Shown here piece by piece: positions 25,597-34,641 of a stretch of 37,717 nucleotides of DNA (within the stretch, counting starts at the first letter, position 1; the number at the start of each line of letters is the position of its first letter). The DNA comes from Bdellovibrionaceae bacterium UBA2351. GTDB taxonomy: Bacteria > Bdellovibrionota > Bdellovibrionia > Bdellovibrionales > Bdellovibrionaceae. The stretch spans positions 62,812 to 100,528 of the forward strand of contig DDTZ01000046.1 in the NCBI GenBank assembly GCA_002344565.1, written 5' to 3'. The notes beneath the pieces are model-generated. The model did not search any database. It had not been told where the DNA came from and saw nothing but the letters and a program-made list of their open reading frames with translations. Made by a program: the position numbers and the translations under genes.

Positions 25597-26319
25597 ATGA
25601 GAACCATTAAAATAGTTTTTATATCTTTAGTGTTGTCTGCTTATACCTATGCGCAAACTCCGGCTCCAACTTCCGCGCAGGCAGCAGAAAATAGAAAACG
25701 GGTTTCGCTAGATCGCTCTTTGGAGCCTTCGATTTCAGAAGAGATTAGTTCTCTTTTTGAAAACGTTGTTGCCGTTCAGAGAAAAGCGAAAGTTAAATCT
25801 GGAAAGTTCTTGTTTGCGCCGTATTTATCCTTCGACTTCTCGGACTCTCCGCAAACAATGTATGCATTGAATTTAAATCTTGGATACGCTGCGGGAGAGT
25901 TTTGGGAAATTTATTTCAACTATGTTCCTACTTATGTAAACAATGAACGCAGTATCTCTAAGAAAGTTAGGCAGTTACCGGCATATCCAGACGGAACAGT
26001 GCCATTCTTATATGTTGAAAAAGCAAAAAACTCGTATGGTATCGAAGTAAATTGGATCCCAGTTTACGGAAAAGACTCTTGGGGACCCTACGGCATCATT
26101 CGCTCGGATACATTTTTAAACATTGGTTTTAGCCGAGTGAACTATGAAGTCCATAATGCGTACAAAACAAAACTAGCTTTAGGAAAAACCTTTTTCATTT
26201 CAGACTATTGGAATTTAAGACTTCAAGCCGGCGGTTCTTTCATGGAGATCTACAATCAGGAAAAGAAGGAAGTCATCGTTATCGGATTACTTGAGGGCGG
26301 ATTTGTTTACTATTTTTAA
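25597..26319 (+). CDS. outer-membrane beta-barrel protein, GltA/GltB-like (cluster 2)
   Basis: A 240-aa secreted protein (signal peptide MRTIKIVFISLVLSAYTYA) with a linker to about residue 65 and a barrel domain starting GKFLFAPYLSFDFSDS and ending GGFVYYF with terminal Phe. It shares WIP(I/V)YGK and overall plan with the second barrel of cluster 1 (11706-12479). It opens cluster 2 and is followed after 26 bp by the TolQ-type gene. No ribosome site is obvious before its ATG. Confidence 0.68.
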   Translation: MRTIKIVFISLVLSAYTYAQTPAPTSAQAAENRKRVSLDRSLEPSISEEISSLFENVVAVQRKAKVKSGKFLFAPYLSFDFSDSPQTMYALNLNLGYAAGEFWEIYFNYVPTYVNNERSISKKVRQLPAYPDGTVPFLYVEKAKNSYGIEVNWIPVYGKDSWGPYGIIRSDTFLNIGFSRVNYEVHNAYKTKLALGKTFFISDYWNLRLQAGGSFMEIYNQEKKEVIVIGLLEGGFVYYF

Positions 26320-26345
26320 TACTTTAATATAAGAGGAGTTTTTTA

Positions 26346-26984
26346 ATGTTTATTATAAGTTCATTAGAGATTTTGTTTAAAGAGGGCGGGTTAACGGCTT
26401 TCTTTATTGTGGGCAGTGGTTTGGCTTTGATTATCTTGGCCTTCACTAAAATTAACTACCTTTATTTCCGTTTACGTCCAGCAGGCGACAATAACTTAAA
26501 AGAGATTAGCAAGCTGGTATTAAAAAAGGAATATACTACGGCTATTCAAGTTTGCAATGGCGCTAGAAATGTTCCTGAATTTGACGTTATTAAGTCGGGT
26601 TTAATGGCCGTTGATGGTGGTCGTGAAGCGATGAAATCATCGTTAGGTTCTGCGGTTGTTGAAGTTATGAAGAATTGCGAAAAAGGTATTCAATTTATTT
26701 CCCTAATTGCCAGTGTGGCGACTCTATTGGGTCTACTGGGTACAATTTCCGGTCTAATGAAAACATTCGCGGCTTTGAGAGACATTGATCCAGCGAAGAA
26801 AGCTGAGTTATTAGGTACTGGTATTTCGGAGGCGATGACAGCGACAGCGGCGGGTCTAATCGTGGGTATCTCGGCGATGGTGGTTTATACTTTATGCACC
26901 CAAAAAATCGATCAAATTGTCGGGCAAAGCAAAAAAACGGGTTTCGACTTAATTACACTAGTTGAGCAAAGTGAAAGGTCATGA
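26346..26984 (+). CDS. TolQ/ExbB/MotA-type motor protein, AglR-like (cluster 2)
   Basis: A 212-aa protein with three helices (about 15-40, 114-136 with ASVATLLGLLGTISGL, and 158-182 with SEAMTATAAGLIVGISAMVV), the TolQ/ExbB pattern with conserved GLLGTI and A-T-A-A-G-L motifs. GAGGAG precedes ATG 26346. It overlaps the next TolR-type gene by 4 bp. It corresponds to 20478-21143 of cluster 1 but has diverged widely, and its loop is shorter. Confidence 0.84.
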   Translation: MFIISSLEILFKEGGLTAFFIVGSGLALIILAFTKINYLYFRLRPAGDNNLKEISKLVLKKEYTTAIQVCNGARNVPEFDVIKSGLMAVDGGREAMKSSLGSAVVEVMKNCEKGIQFISLIASVATLLGLLGTISGLMKTFAALRDIDPAKKAELLGTGISEAMTATAAGLIVGISAMVVYTLCTQKIDQIVGQSKKTGFDLITLVEQSERS

Positions 26985-27505
26985 GTTTAGATAGCACGGA
27001 ATTACATCGTAGACACGTACCGGAGCCAGAGTTAGTTCCGATTTTGGATGCGTTAACATGTATCATCTTTTTCTTGATGTACACGACAACATTTATGGAG
27101 TTAACAAGCGTTATCTTGCCTCCGTCGTCGACGAGTTTGGTATCTAAAGCTGATCCAAGCAAAGGTATTCCGGTTATTCCTAAACTGTTTATCGATATTG
27201 TTGATAGAACGATCGTCGTTAAAATGAAGTGGTCAGGAAAAAATCCTGGATCGACAACTAAAAAAATGGATAGAACCCAACCAGAACGCTATTCGAAAGA
27301 ACTGCAGGGGGTCGTGGAGACAATGGTAGCTGATTTCGCGGCAAAGTTTCCTGACGAGAAGTCTCTACAAGTTGGAGTTTCTGAGCGAGGTACATATCAA
27401 GAATTGATTTCGGTTATGGATGGAATAACAAAGTCGGTTCCAGATGTTGTTTTACTTTCACCGGATGACGTTAAAAACATGAACGAGGAAGACAATGGAT
27501 CTTGA
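26981..27505 (+). CDS. TolR/ExbD-type motor protein (cluster 2, first)
   Basis: A 174-aa protein with one N-terminal helix carrying Asp23 (ELVPILDALTCIIFFLMYTT) and a periplasmic domain ending in VGVSERGTYQELISVMDGIT followed by PDVVLLSPDD, the ExbD-type end. The helix is rich in Cys/Phe/Thr and unlike the canonical ITFLLITA of cluster 1, but the Asp needed for proton flow is kept. It overlaps both neighbours (4 and 11 bp). Confidence 0.78.
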   Translation: MSLDSTELHRRHVPEPELVPILDALTCIIFFLMYTTTFMELTSVILPPSSTSLVSKADPSKGIPVIPKLFIDIVDRTIVVKMKWSGKNPGSTTKKMDRTQPERYSKELQGVVETMVADFAAKFPDEKSLQVGVSERGTYQELISVMDGITKSVPDVVLLSPDDVKNMNEEDNGS

Positions 27506-27968
27506 ATCACTGGATAACCCCCGAAAATATCCTTTGACGCTACAATTGGCGCCAATGATCGATATTTTCTTTTTGATTATCGTGTTTCTTCTGAAAGCGA
27601 CGATTGTTGCGGATGTATCAATTGTATTCCCAAGAGAAATGCATCCACCAATGAGTCGAAGTAAAGAAACTTTAGAAACATTTCCTGAAGTCGTTGTTAC
27701 AGAAACCGAACTTATTGTGGGAATTATTCATGAAAATCTAAATTTATCAGAGGTTGATAAACTAAGTGAAGACAGAGTGAATGAAATCAAAGGTAAAGTT
27801 GAACAATACGTAAAATCAAAAGATGAGAAAGTGCGCTCGCAGGCAACACATGTAAATTTGATTACGTATCGTGGAAATAATTATAAAAATATATTCGCAT
27901 CAGTTAAATTTTTGCGAAAGATTGGCTTCCAGTCCGTCGCATTCATTGCTGAAGGAGAAGGTCAATGA
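27495..27968 (+). CDS. TolR/ExbD-type motor protein (cluster 2, second)
   Basis: A 157-aa protein with a helix carrying Asp23 (LQLAPMIDIFFLIIVFLLKA) and a short periplasmic part ending VNLITYRGNNYKNIFASVKF then LRKIGFQSVAFIAEG, which matches the ExbD-type C-terminal strand-helix-strand. It is coupled to the GltC-like gene by an ATGA overlap. Together with the two previous genes it should form the motor of cluster 2. Confidence 0.78.
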   Translation: MDLESLDNPRKYPLTLQLAPMIDIFFLIIVFLLKATIVADVSIVFPREMHPPMSRSKETLETFPEVVVTETELIVGIIHENLNLSEVDKLSEDRVNEIKGKVEQYVKSKDEKVRSQATHVNLITYRGNNYKNIFASVKFLRKIGFQSVAFIAEGEGQ

Positions 27969-29143
27969 CCTTGCTTAGGTATGTTATCACACTTTTTCTT
28001 TTTGTCTTAGCGGGCCAAGTGAACGCACAAAGCATGCTAAAAAATATTGAACTGCTAGAGAAAAACTCTGATGACGTAGCTATTCGTATTTTGATTCGCA
28101 AGAATTTTAAAAAGAAATTAACTGTGAAGGAGTGGTTCGAAATTCGAAAGATTTTGATTAGACGTCCAAAGGTTGGTTTTGATGCTATCGCTGCCTGGGA
28201 TAGGCAATTGTCGTTAAAGGCAACGGTATTAGAAAAAGAGTCGGATACGGTTTTTAGATTTTTAGAAAAAGCCGATGAAATGGCATTGAACAAAGACTTT
28301 GAGAAGAGCTTTGAGATGTATCAGCGTGCCGCTAAATATTTAAGAACATCAAATAAAGGCCGTATACCAAAAGGTAATCAGCAAATTTACTTAAACATCA
28401 TGCATCAGATGGCTAGAACTCTATATGCTCAAAAGCGTTTCCGAGAAGCGATGGATGTGTATACGTGGATTCCGCCCGTGTATCCGCAAATTCGTCAGGT
28501 TTTATTTGAAAAGATGTGGGCGGCATTCAGGGCTGGTAAGTATGATATGGCTCTAGGTGCGATTGCGTCTCAGCAGTCGGGATTTTTTTCTGAGTTTTTA
28601 CATCCTGAAAGTTATCTTTTGAAGATCTATATTTTCAAAAGATTATGCCGGAAAAAAGATTTGGCTTTCACAATTAATGCGATCAAGCAGTATTTAGCAA
28701 GTTTAAAGAATGGAAAATTCAACTACTTAGAGTGGGCTAAGTCAGATTTGTACTACATGTCGTTAGCACAATTGGTAGAATCAAGTAATTCGAATTCCAA
28801 GGCGCAGCTTCAGTTAGTTAGCCAAAAAGAGCGTGATGATGAAATTAGACGTGTAACAGATTCATTAAAAATTCGTTTTAAAACGTATCGTCCGACTCTT
28901 CAAGCGCAACTTGAACGTGTTTATGGATACGCATCGTTGGCTTTGAGTAATGATCAGGAGTTTTTAAAACCTCTTTCTGATTTACCAGAAGCTAAAGTGT
29001 TAGAGAAAAAGGGATATGAATTGTGGCCAGCCGGAGATGCCGAAGAATGGTTAGATGAGATTGGTAGCCACGTGTATATCGGATCTTCACAATGTAAAAC
29101 GGAAAATATGGCCCCCGCCCCAGCGGAGACGACTAAACAATGA
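27965..29143 (+). CDS. periplasmic TPR protein, GltC-like (cluster 2)
   Basis: A 392-aa secreted protein (signal peptide MTLLRYVITLFLFVLAGQVNA) with helical repeats including KSFEMYQRAAKYL and REAMDVYTWIPP. It is paralogous to the 520-aa protein of cluster 1: shared LFEKMWAAFRAGKYDMALGA, LHPESYLLK and C-terminal EEWLDEIGSHVYIGSSQC. It is about 130 residues shorter, mostly lacking the N-terminal repeats. Both neighbours overlap by 4 bp. Confidence 0.68.
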   Translation: MTLLRYVITLFLFVLAGQVNAQSMLKNIELLEKNSDDVAIRILIRKNFKKKLTVKEWFEIRKILIRRPKVGFDAIAAWDRQLSLKATVLEKESDTVFRFLEKADEMALNKDFEKSFEMYQRAAKYLRTSNKGRIPKGNQQIYLNIMHQMARTLYAQKRFREAMDVYTWIPPVYPQIRQVLFEKMWAAFRAGKYDMALGAIASQQSGFFSEFLHPESYLLKIYIFKRLCRKKDLAFTINAIKQYLASLKNGKFNYLEWAKSDLYYMSLAQLVESSNSNSKAQLQLVSQKERDDEIRRVTDSLKIRFKTYRPTLQAQLERVYGYASLALSNDQEFLKPLSDLPEAKVLEKKGYELWPAGDAEEWLDEIGSHVYIGSSQCKTENMAPAPAETTKQ

Positions 29144-32100
29144 TGATAGCTGAGAAATTTTTATCTAAAATTTCTATACAGATAGTTGCGGGTTCACTTA
29201 TGGGCCTGATTGCCTATGGACAAGTTCCGTCGAAACCGGCGGTACCAGTAAAGCGTTTGGATAGTGCCGGCTTACAGAATACTGATTCATTAAAGAAACC
29301 AGACGAGCTTAAAGCCTCTAATCCCAAAAGTAAAAAAGAAACATTAACCTCGCCTAAGCTTAGCAATGACGATCCCTCAAAATTGGAAATGCAGATCAAA
29401 GCGACTCAGTTAATCTTAAGAAATGAAAAAGATAGAAATAAAAAAATTAATTTATACTTACGGTTAAGTTACCTGCATGTTTCTATTGCTAAAAAATACG
29501 GTGTTAAGAGAGTAAAAGGGGAAAAAGTAAGTAGCGTAGAAGGCAAACACTTGGACGAAGCAGAAAAAATTCTGTCGTTCTTGCTGAAGAATGTAGAAAA
29601 CAATAAACGTATGTTGTCGACCCTATATAACATTAAAGGGTTAGTAGCCTACGAGCTCGATCAGCCCGAGAAAACAGTCGAAAATTTTTTGAAATCCATT
29701 GAGTTAAACGATAAGAATAACCAGGCCGAGGTCATGGCCATTTTTATTGGTGAGTACTATTTCGAAATTGAAAAATATGATGACGCGATAAAGTTTTATC
29801 AAATGTTCTATCCGCGAATGAACAAGACTCAAAAAGCGCTGAGCGATTATAAGGTTGCTTGGTCTCTTCTTAACAAAAAAGAAATTGATAAGGCTGAAAT
29901 TCAATTTATTAAGATCATTAAAGAACAATTAGATCGTGGAATCGCCGAAGACTCGTTTAAAGATTTAGCATTTATCTTAACTCAAAATAAGGACGAAGCT
30001 GTCTTAATAAACAAAGTGAATTCGTTTTTGTCCCATCCAGGATTGAAAGGTCGTTTATATTATTATTGTTTATTGTTCTACCTGCAGAATTCAAAGGGTG
30101 AGCCAAAAGAAATGGTGTTTAGAGAAGTTTTGGCTATTCAAAAGGACCCTCTCGAAATTCTTAAGATCATGAGCTTAAAGGTTAGTTTCGAGAAAAAAGA
30201 TATCCCGTCACCGTCAATGGTGAATGCTATTTTCAATTTGGATAAACGCCTTAAGCTAGTAAAAAAAGAAGTTAAGGACGCTTTTTTTGAAAAAGACGCA
30301 TTTCAGCTTGAGGATGATTCCGAGTTTAATATTCGAACACATATAGACGCCTATGCGGGACGTCTTAAAACAGAAGATAATATGCCAAAGGCTCAGCTAG
30401 GTGAGCTTGCTATCAAATTAATTAGTACGCATATGAATTGGTTTCCGATGTCTAAAAAGCGTGTCCTTCTTTACCATTTATGGATCGATACGTGTGTAGA
30501 TTTGAAAAACTCTCCATGCCTGTTCAATTTAGAAACCAGATTTAAAAATGAAAAAGACTCTGCTGAATCTAGGGAGTTCTTAAAAAAAATTCAAATTGAA
30601 ATCTTGGCTTTGTATGATGAAGCTTACGAAAAAGATAAAGTTAAGCATAAAACGGCGTTCATTGGCCGTTTGAAAACATTTATCCAAGCCTTTCCTAATG
30701 ATCCGTTGGCGTTACGAAGTCAGAAGCGTCTGTTTGGAATTCTATTCACAGAAAAGAACTATGTAGAGGCGTTGCCAATTGGTGAAGCGATATTTAATGG
30801 CGAAAAAACTACGGAAAATGCCCAAAAGATTTTGCTTATATTTTTTGAACTACAGCGTTATGCTGACGTTCAGAATCATCCAGTTTATTCAAAATTTTCG
30901 TCACCCGAAATCACCGAAGTTAAACGTGAAGCCAGTTTAAAGTCGGCAATGTTAAATTCTAATGCCGGAAATTTTCAGAATTATGAAAATGATATAAAGG
31001 CATATTTGCAAACGGCACCTTCAGAAGATAAGGCGACTGTCGTTTATACTGACTATTTTAAAAAGCTAGTAGAATTGAATCAGTTTGAAAAGCTAGATCA
31101 AGAATGGAAAATGCTTCCGGCAGGAATTAAAGCTAGACCAGCATTTAGCGCGATCCGTTCGCAGTTCTTAGACCAGTCCTTGAATACGGGTAACTTTTAC
31201 TTAATGCCCGCATTTTGGATTTATGGTGGTGACAAAAATGCAAATTACCAAGTCTTAGTAAATAGGTCGATTCATAATCAAAAACTGACCACGGCAGATT
31301 TTACTGAGCTAGAAAAGCAAGATCAAGATAAGCGACTATACTTGCTAAATATTGTTTCTTACACTGATCCAGAATCGGTTTATACTCATTTGCGTGCTAA
31401 ACCAAAATTGAGCACTGAAGAAAAGCGTTTGGCATACACGACACTATTGCTAATTTATAAACAGCTGACGCCGATGCTTAAAGCCGAAGAAGTTAAGTTT
31501 TTCAAAGAATTCGTTTCTGAACTTTCGCAAGAGGATAAAGAAGTAGCAATTGAAACCAATATTAAAAATATGGTTTTCCCAAATGCAAAAATGAGCCCTA
31601 AGCAGTATGAAAGCTACGTTGTAAACAATGTCGACAACGTTAAATTTTTGAGAAATAAAGTGTTAAAAGCGGTTACATCGGCTACGTCGAAGCAAAAGAT
31701 ACGCCTTTTGGAAAAAATGGCAAATATCGAATTAAGAATGGCAGAGTCGATCAAGAACTCCCCGGCTCCGGCAGGGCTATCCGAAGCACAACTGAAAGAA
31801 TATCAGGGCGGTTTAGCAGAGATGGCTAAAGAGTACGAGACTCAAGCCGAGAACTTTAAAAAGGCAAAAACAGAAGTCGAGACAAAATTGACCAAGGACA
31901 TTGACGACGAAAAGAACAGTCTGTTGCCTTTGAAGACGGCTGAAAGTTTGACACTGAATCGTATAGTGAATCAAAATGATAACTTCAAAAAGTTGCAAGA
32001 GATTTACGAGAAACTTTCGCTGAAAGCGAGTATTATATTTTTAGATAATCTACTTTCTGGCAAAAAAATTGATACGGCGGAGTACTACAGTTTAAAAACT

Positions 32101-32211
32101 TGGGTATTCTTTAAATTTGGAATGTCTGAGGCCCATAGAAAATTGTATCGAGCTGAATTAGAAGCGACAGGGCAGCAGGTTTTAATAGATAAATGGAAGG
32201 CGCTACCATGA
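29140..32211 (+). CDS. large periplasmic TPR protein, GltD (AgmU)-like (cluster 2)
   Basis: A 1023-aa secreted protein; the N-terminus has a hydrophobic stretch ending AYGQ that fits a signal peptide. TPR-type repeats are most evident at about 125-260 (LYNIKGLVAYELDQPEKTVE, then IGEYYFEIEKYDDAIKFYQ). MAESIKNSPAPAGL near residue 870 matches MAKAIMNSPLPKGL in the 1044-aa protein of cluster 1, at a similar distance from the C-terminus. Repeats are more degenerate than in cluster 1. It overlaps the next gene by 4 bp (ATGA at 32208). Confidence 0.68.
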   Translation: MMIAEKFLSKISIQIVAGSLMGLIAYGQVPSKPAVPVKRLDSAGLQNTDSLKKPDELKASNPKSKKETLTSPKLSNDDPSKLEMQIKATQLILRNEKDRNKKINLYLRLSYLHVSIAKKYGVKRVKGEKVSSVEGKHLDEAEKILSFLLKNVENNKRMLSTLYNIKGLVAYELDQPEKTVENFLKSIELNDKNNQAEVMAIFIGEYYFEIEKYDDAIKFYQMFYPRMNKTQKALSDYKVAWSLLNKKEIDKAEIQFIKIIKEQLDRGIAEDSFKDLAFILTQNKDEAVLINKVNSFLSHPGLKGRLYYYCLLFYLQNSKGEPKEMVFREVLAIQKDPLEILKIMSLKVSFEKKDIPSPSMVNAIFNLDKRLKLVKKEVKDAFFEKDAFQLEDDSEFNIRTHIDAYAGRLKTEDNMPKAQLGELAIKLISTHMNWFPMSKKRVLLYHLWIDTCVDLKNSPCLFNLETRFKNEKDSAESREFLKKIQIEILALYDEAYEKDKVKHKTAFIGRLKTFIQAFPNDPLALRSQKRLFGILFTEKNYVEALPIGEAIFNGEKTTENAQKILLIFFELQRYADVQNHPVYSKFSSPEITEVKREASLKSAMLNSNAGNFQNYENDIKAYLQTAPSEDKATVVYTDYFKKLVELNQFEKLDQEWKMLPAGIKARPAFSAIRSQFLDQSLNTGNFYLMPAFWIYGGDKNANYQVLVNRSIHNQKLTTADFTELEKQDQDKRLYLLNIVSYTDPESVYTHLRAKPKLSTEEKRLAYTTLLLIYKQLTPMLKAEEVKFFKEFVSELSQEDKEVAIETNIKNMVFPNAKMSPKQYESYVVNNVDNVKFLRNKVLKAVTSATSKQKIRLLEKMANIELRMAESIKNSPAPAGLSEAQLKEYQGGLAEMAKEYETQAENFKKAKTEVETKLTKDIDDEKNSLLPLKTAESLTLNRIVNQNDNFKKLQEIYEKLSLKASIIFLDNLLSGKKIDTAEYYSLKTWVFFKFGMSEAHRKLYRAELEATGQQVLIDKWKALP

Positions 32212-32606
32212 AACTAATTTCAATTCTACTTTGCCTACTGATAGGTTGTGTGTCCGCTCAAGCTCAAGAAGCGACGGATGGATTAGAGTCATTGTCCTTA
32301 CCGGCCGACGAGCCGAAGCCTGCCGCGCCACCTAATACTGAACTATCCTTGCCTACGGGAAATACCGCGACTTCGACTGTTTCAAAATCGCCAAACTCTG
32401 CGGCTGTTGGAAAAAAGGAAAACGTCGGGGCTATTCTAGATTTCGAAGGCGAAGTGATTGAAGGTGAACGTCGTCGTCCGGATCTGTTCCTACAAATTTC
32501 GATTGATAATATTAAGTTCGATTCTTTAATTTATAACAGAGATGATTTTAACGATTACTTAGAAGTTGATAGGAAAAGTCGTACACGATTTTTAAAGATG
32601 AAATAG
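32208..32606 (+). CDS. small periplasmic protein, GltF-like (cluster 2)
   Basis: A 132-aa protein from ATG 32208, chosen because it gives a signal peptide directly (MKLISILLCLLIGCVSAQA) and an ATGA overlap with the previous gene; an in-frame ATG at 32193 adds five residues. LLIGC could act as a lipobox, but cleavage at AQA|Q looks more usual. A Pro/Ser/Thr-rich linker leads to AILDFEGEVIEGERRRPDLF, matching the 99-aa protein at 18052-18351. It lies one base before the GltG-like gene. Confidence 0.62.
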   Translation: MKLISILLCLLIGCVSAQAQEATDGLESLSLPADEPKPAAPPNTELSLPTGNTATSTVSKSPNSAAVGKKENVGAILDFEGEVIEGERRRPDLFLQISIDNIKFDSLIYNRDDFNDYLEVDRKSRTRFLKMK

Positions 32607-32607
32607 T

Positions 32608-34476
32608 ATGAAAGTAATTTTATTTAAAAAGAATCAAAAAGAAATAGGTCGACTCATTCCAGATAAGCGTACTTTACTTGTTGGCCGCGCACCCGTGTGT
32701 GATCTTGTCTTGCGTAAAGAAGATCTTAAGCCAATTCATTTTACAATCGAATGGATGGGCGAAGGCGCATTTGATCCTTACGCGGGTTTGTGGTCAGTTG
32801 TTGATATTTCTCATAAGGATGTAAATATCAAAAAAGAATCATATAGCGGTGAAGCTATGATTCTAATGGAGACTCCGGTTCAAATTGGCGAGTTCGAAGT
32901 TTCTATTGAAGAGGAAAAACTTGCTGCGTCCCCCATTTCTAAGGGAGTTATCCAAAGGTCGTTAGATATCGAAAGTACAGAATCCGCAGTTATCAGACCC
33001 GAAATGGATCGTGTTCTTGAGTTAGTTACGTACAATACGGAAATTGACGTTGTAACGTCGGTGAATCATTTCACTAAAGATGTTCTGTCTAAAGGGATTA
33101 AGATTAACTCGCTACCCAAAGTTAATTTTTCCTATTCTCCGCAAACTGCTAATATTGTAACAATTGAAAATCAAGGCGACGAAAATATTGTTGATTTGTA
33201 TAATCGTGCAGATCGCATAATTGATAAATTTCAAAACGTAAATGACCGTATCACAGTCGATGAAGATGATTTCTATTTATTATATTCCCCTGAAAATGCT
33301 TACTATATTCGCTGGGTAAACAAGCACGAAGTGCAAGCTCCGCCTTCAGCCTGGAAAAAAGATCCCGTAGTCGTTACCCTAATTATAGTTGTTATTTGTA
33401 TGTTTTTAATGGGAATCGGTATGAAATTTATCGATAAACACGAGACTACGGATATACCTAAACCTCAGCGTGTGGCAAAAATTGAAGTTCTAGATTTGGA
33501 AGTTAAAGAAGAGGAGCCGCCACCGCTTCCTGTATATGAACAAGAGGTAAAAAAGGAGGAATTGAAAACTCCTCCACCAGTAGAAAAAGTAGAGGAGGCC
33601 AAGACGGCGAAACCTGCCGATAAGGCCGATCCAAATAAAAACAAGCAAGCGAAAGTCGAGAAAGCAGACGCCGCTCCAACCAAAACCAGTCAAGTTCAAG
33701 GTAAGCGTGCGACAATTAAAAATGTTGATGAGAAGTTGGAACTTTCGCAAGGTCTTAATCAAAAAGGCGAAATTAAGAATGTTAATACCGTTGGCTTATT
33801 AGGTAAATTAGCGGGCGCCAAGAAAACTGGGTCCGGTATTAGTGCGGAAGCTGTAATGGCCAAGGTTAAGCCAACAGACTCAGCCTCGGGTGATTCTGGA
33901 AAAATTCAGGTATTACAACCGCCGACTGGAAAAGTTAACCTGACAAATACAGGTAAAACTCAAGCAAACGATGATGATGGACAAGGTCTATCGGCTGCAG
34001 CCACAACATTACAAATGGACAACGTATCCAAAGGAACAAATATTTCGGGTATGGCCTCGTCAAAAGCTACGGGTAGTGTCGGTACAGGTGCATTTGGCGG
34101 CAATCAAAAAGATGGAAACGGCTCTATCCAATCATTGGGTGGAACTGTGGCATTAGAAACTAAATCGATGGAAGTTCAAGGTGGTCTAACCAAAGAACAA
34201 GTTCGTTTAGCTATCGCGGATAACAAACGTGCTCTAAGAAATTGCCACGAACAGTTTTTAACATACAAGAAAGATTTAGGTGGTCGTATCGTTCTTCGCT
34301 GGAAAATTAACGGCGAAGGGCCAGTTGATACAATCACAACGCAAGCATCGAACACTGCGTATCCGAACTTTGATTCGTGTGTGACAGATGTAATCAAAAA
34401 AATCGTATTTCCTAAAGCTCCGAATGGGAATTCGACCGTTGTGATATATCCATTCCTTTTCCAACCAAAACGGTAA
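32608..34476 (+). CDS. GltG-like protein: degenerate FHA, TM helix, AgmX/PglI (TonB-like) C-terminus (cluster 2)
   Basis: A 622-aa protein with the same architecture as the cluster 1 GltG-like protein. The FHA-like region (about 5-105) keeps VGR but has KPIH and DISHKDVNIKKE in place of SxxH and the N-G turn, so phosphothreonine binding is doubtful. A transmembrane helix (about 254-274, VVTLIIVVICMFLMGIGMKF) is followed by a shorter Pro/Lys/Glu linker (about 300-350) and a polar region. The C-terminal domain (about 526-621) has LRNCHEQFL, LGGRIVLRWKI, FDSCVTDVI and VFPKAPNG, with the two Cys kept. It is the last gene of cluster 2. Confidence 0.82.
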   Translation: MKVILFKKNQKEIGRLIPDKRTLLVGRAPVCDLVLRKEDLKPIHFTIEWMGEGAFDPYAGLWSVVDISHKDVNIKKESYSGEAMILMETPVQIGEFEVSIEEEKLAASPISKGVIQRSLDIESTESAVIRPEMDRVLELVTYNTEIDVVTSVNHFTKDVLSKGIKINSLPKVNFSYSPQTANIVTIENQGDENIVDLYNRADRIIDKFQNVNDRITVDEDDFYLLYSPENAYYIRWVNKHEVQAPPSAWKKDPVVVTLIIVVICMFLMGIGMKFIDKHETTDIPKPQRVAKIEVLDLEVKEEEPPPLPVYEQEVKKEELKTPPPVEKVEEAKTAKPADKADPNKNKQAKVEKADAAPTKTSQVQGKRATIKNVDEKLELSQGLNQKGEIKNVNTVGLLGKLAGAKKTGSGISAEAVMAKVKPTDSASGDSGKIQVLQPPTGKVNLTNTGKTQANDDDGQGLSAAATTLQMDNVSKGTNISGMASSKATGSVGTGAFGGNQKDGNGSIQSLGGTVALETKSMEVQGGLTKEQVRLAIADNKRALRNCHEQFLTYKKDLGGRIVLRWKINGEGPVDTITTQASNTAYPNFDSCVTDVIKKIVFPKAPNGNSTVVIYPFLFQPKR

Positions 34477-34478
34477 AT

Positions 34479-34607
34479 CGAGGCCGGGGCGTTCGAAACG
34501 CCCGTGATCCTTCGTTGCCTTCGTCGGCCCACTTGTGCGACGTGGCTTCCGCCACGCCTCCGCGGGGCCTCCTCGTCGCCTCGGCTGACGGGCGTTTCGA
34601 ACGCCCC
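34479..34607. repeat. G+C-rich inverted-repeat element after cluster 2
   Basis: Exact 20-nt inverted arms lie at 34486-34505 and 34588-34607 (core GGGGCGTTCGAAACGCCCGT), each nearly palindromic itself. Between them are CGTGGC-ttcc-GCCACG (34541-34556) and further complementary blocks (34537-34542 with 34574-34579; 34479-34484 with 34578-34583). The stretch is far richer in G+C than its surroundings. It resembles a REP/BIME- or MITE-type intergenic element and may also act as a terminator for cluster 2. Confidence 0.7.
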
Positions 34608-34641
34608 TATCATTTCAAGAATAGATTTTTCTTTCTCGCTT

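Noticed and set aside
34176..34613. 145-codon minus-strand frame
   Set aside because: It runs antisense through the conserved C-terminal domain of the cluster 2 GltG-like gene and the inverted-repeat element; composition reflects the repeat, not a protein.
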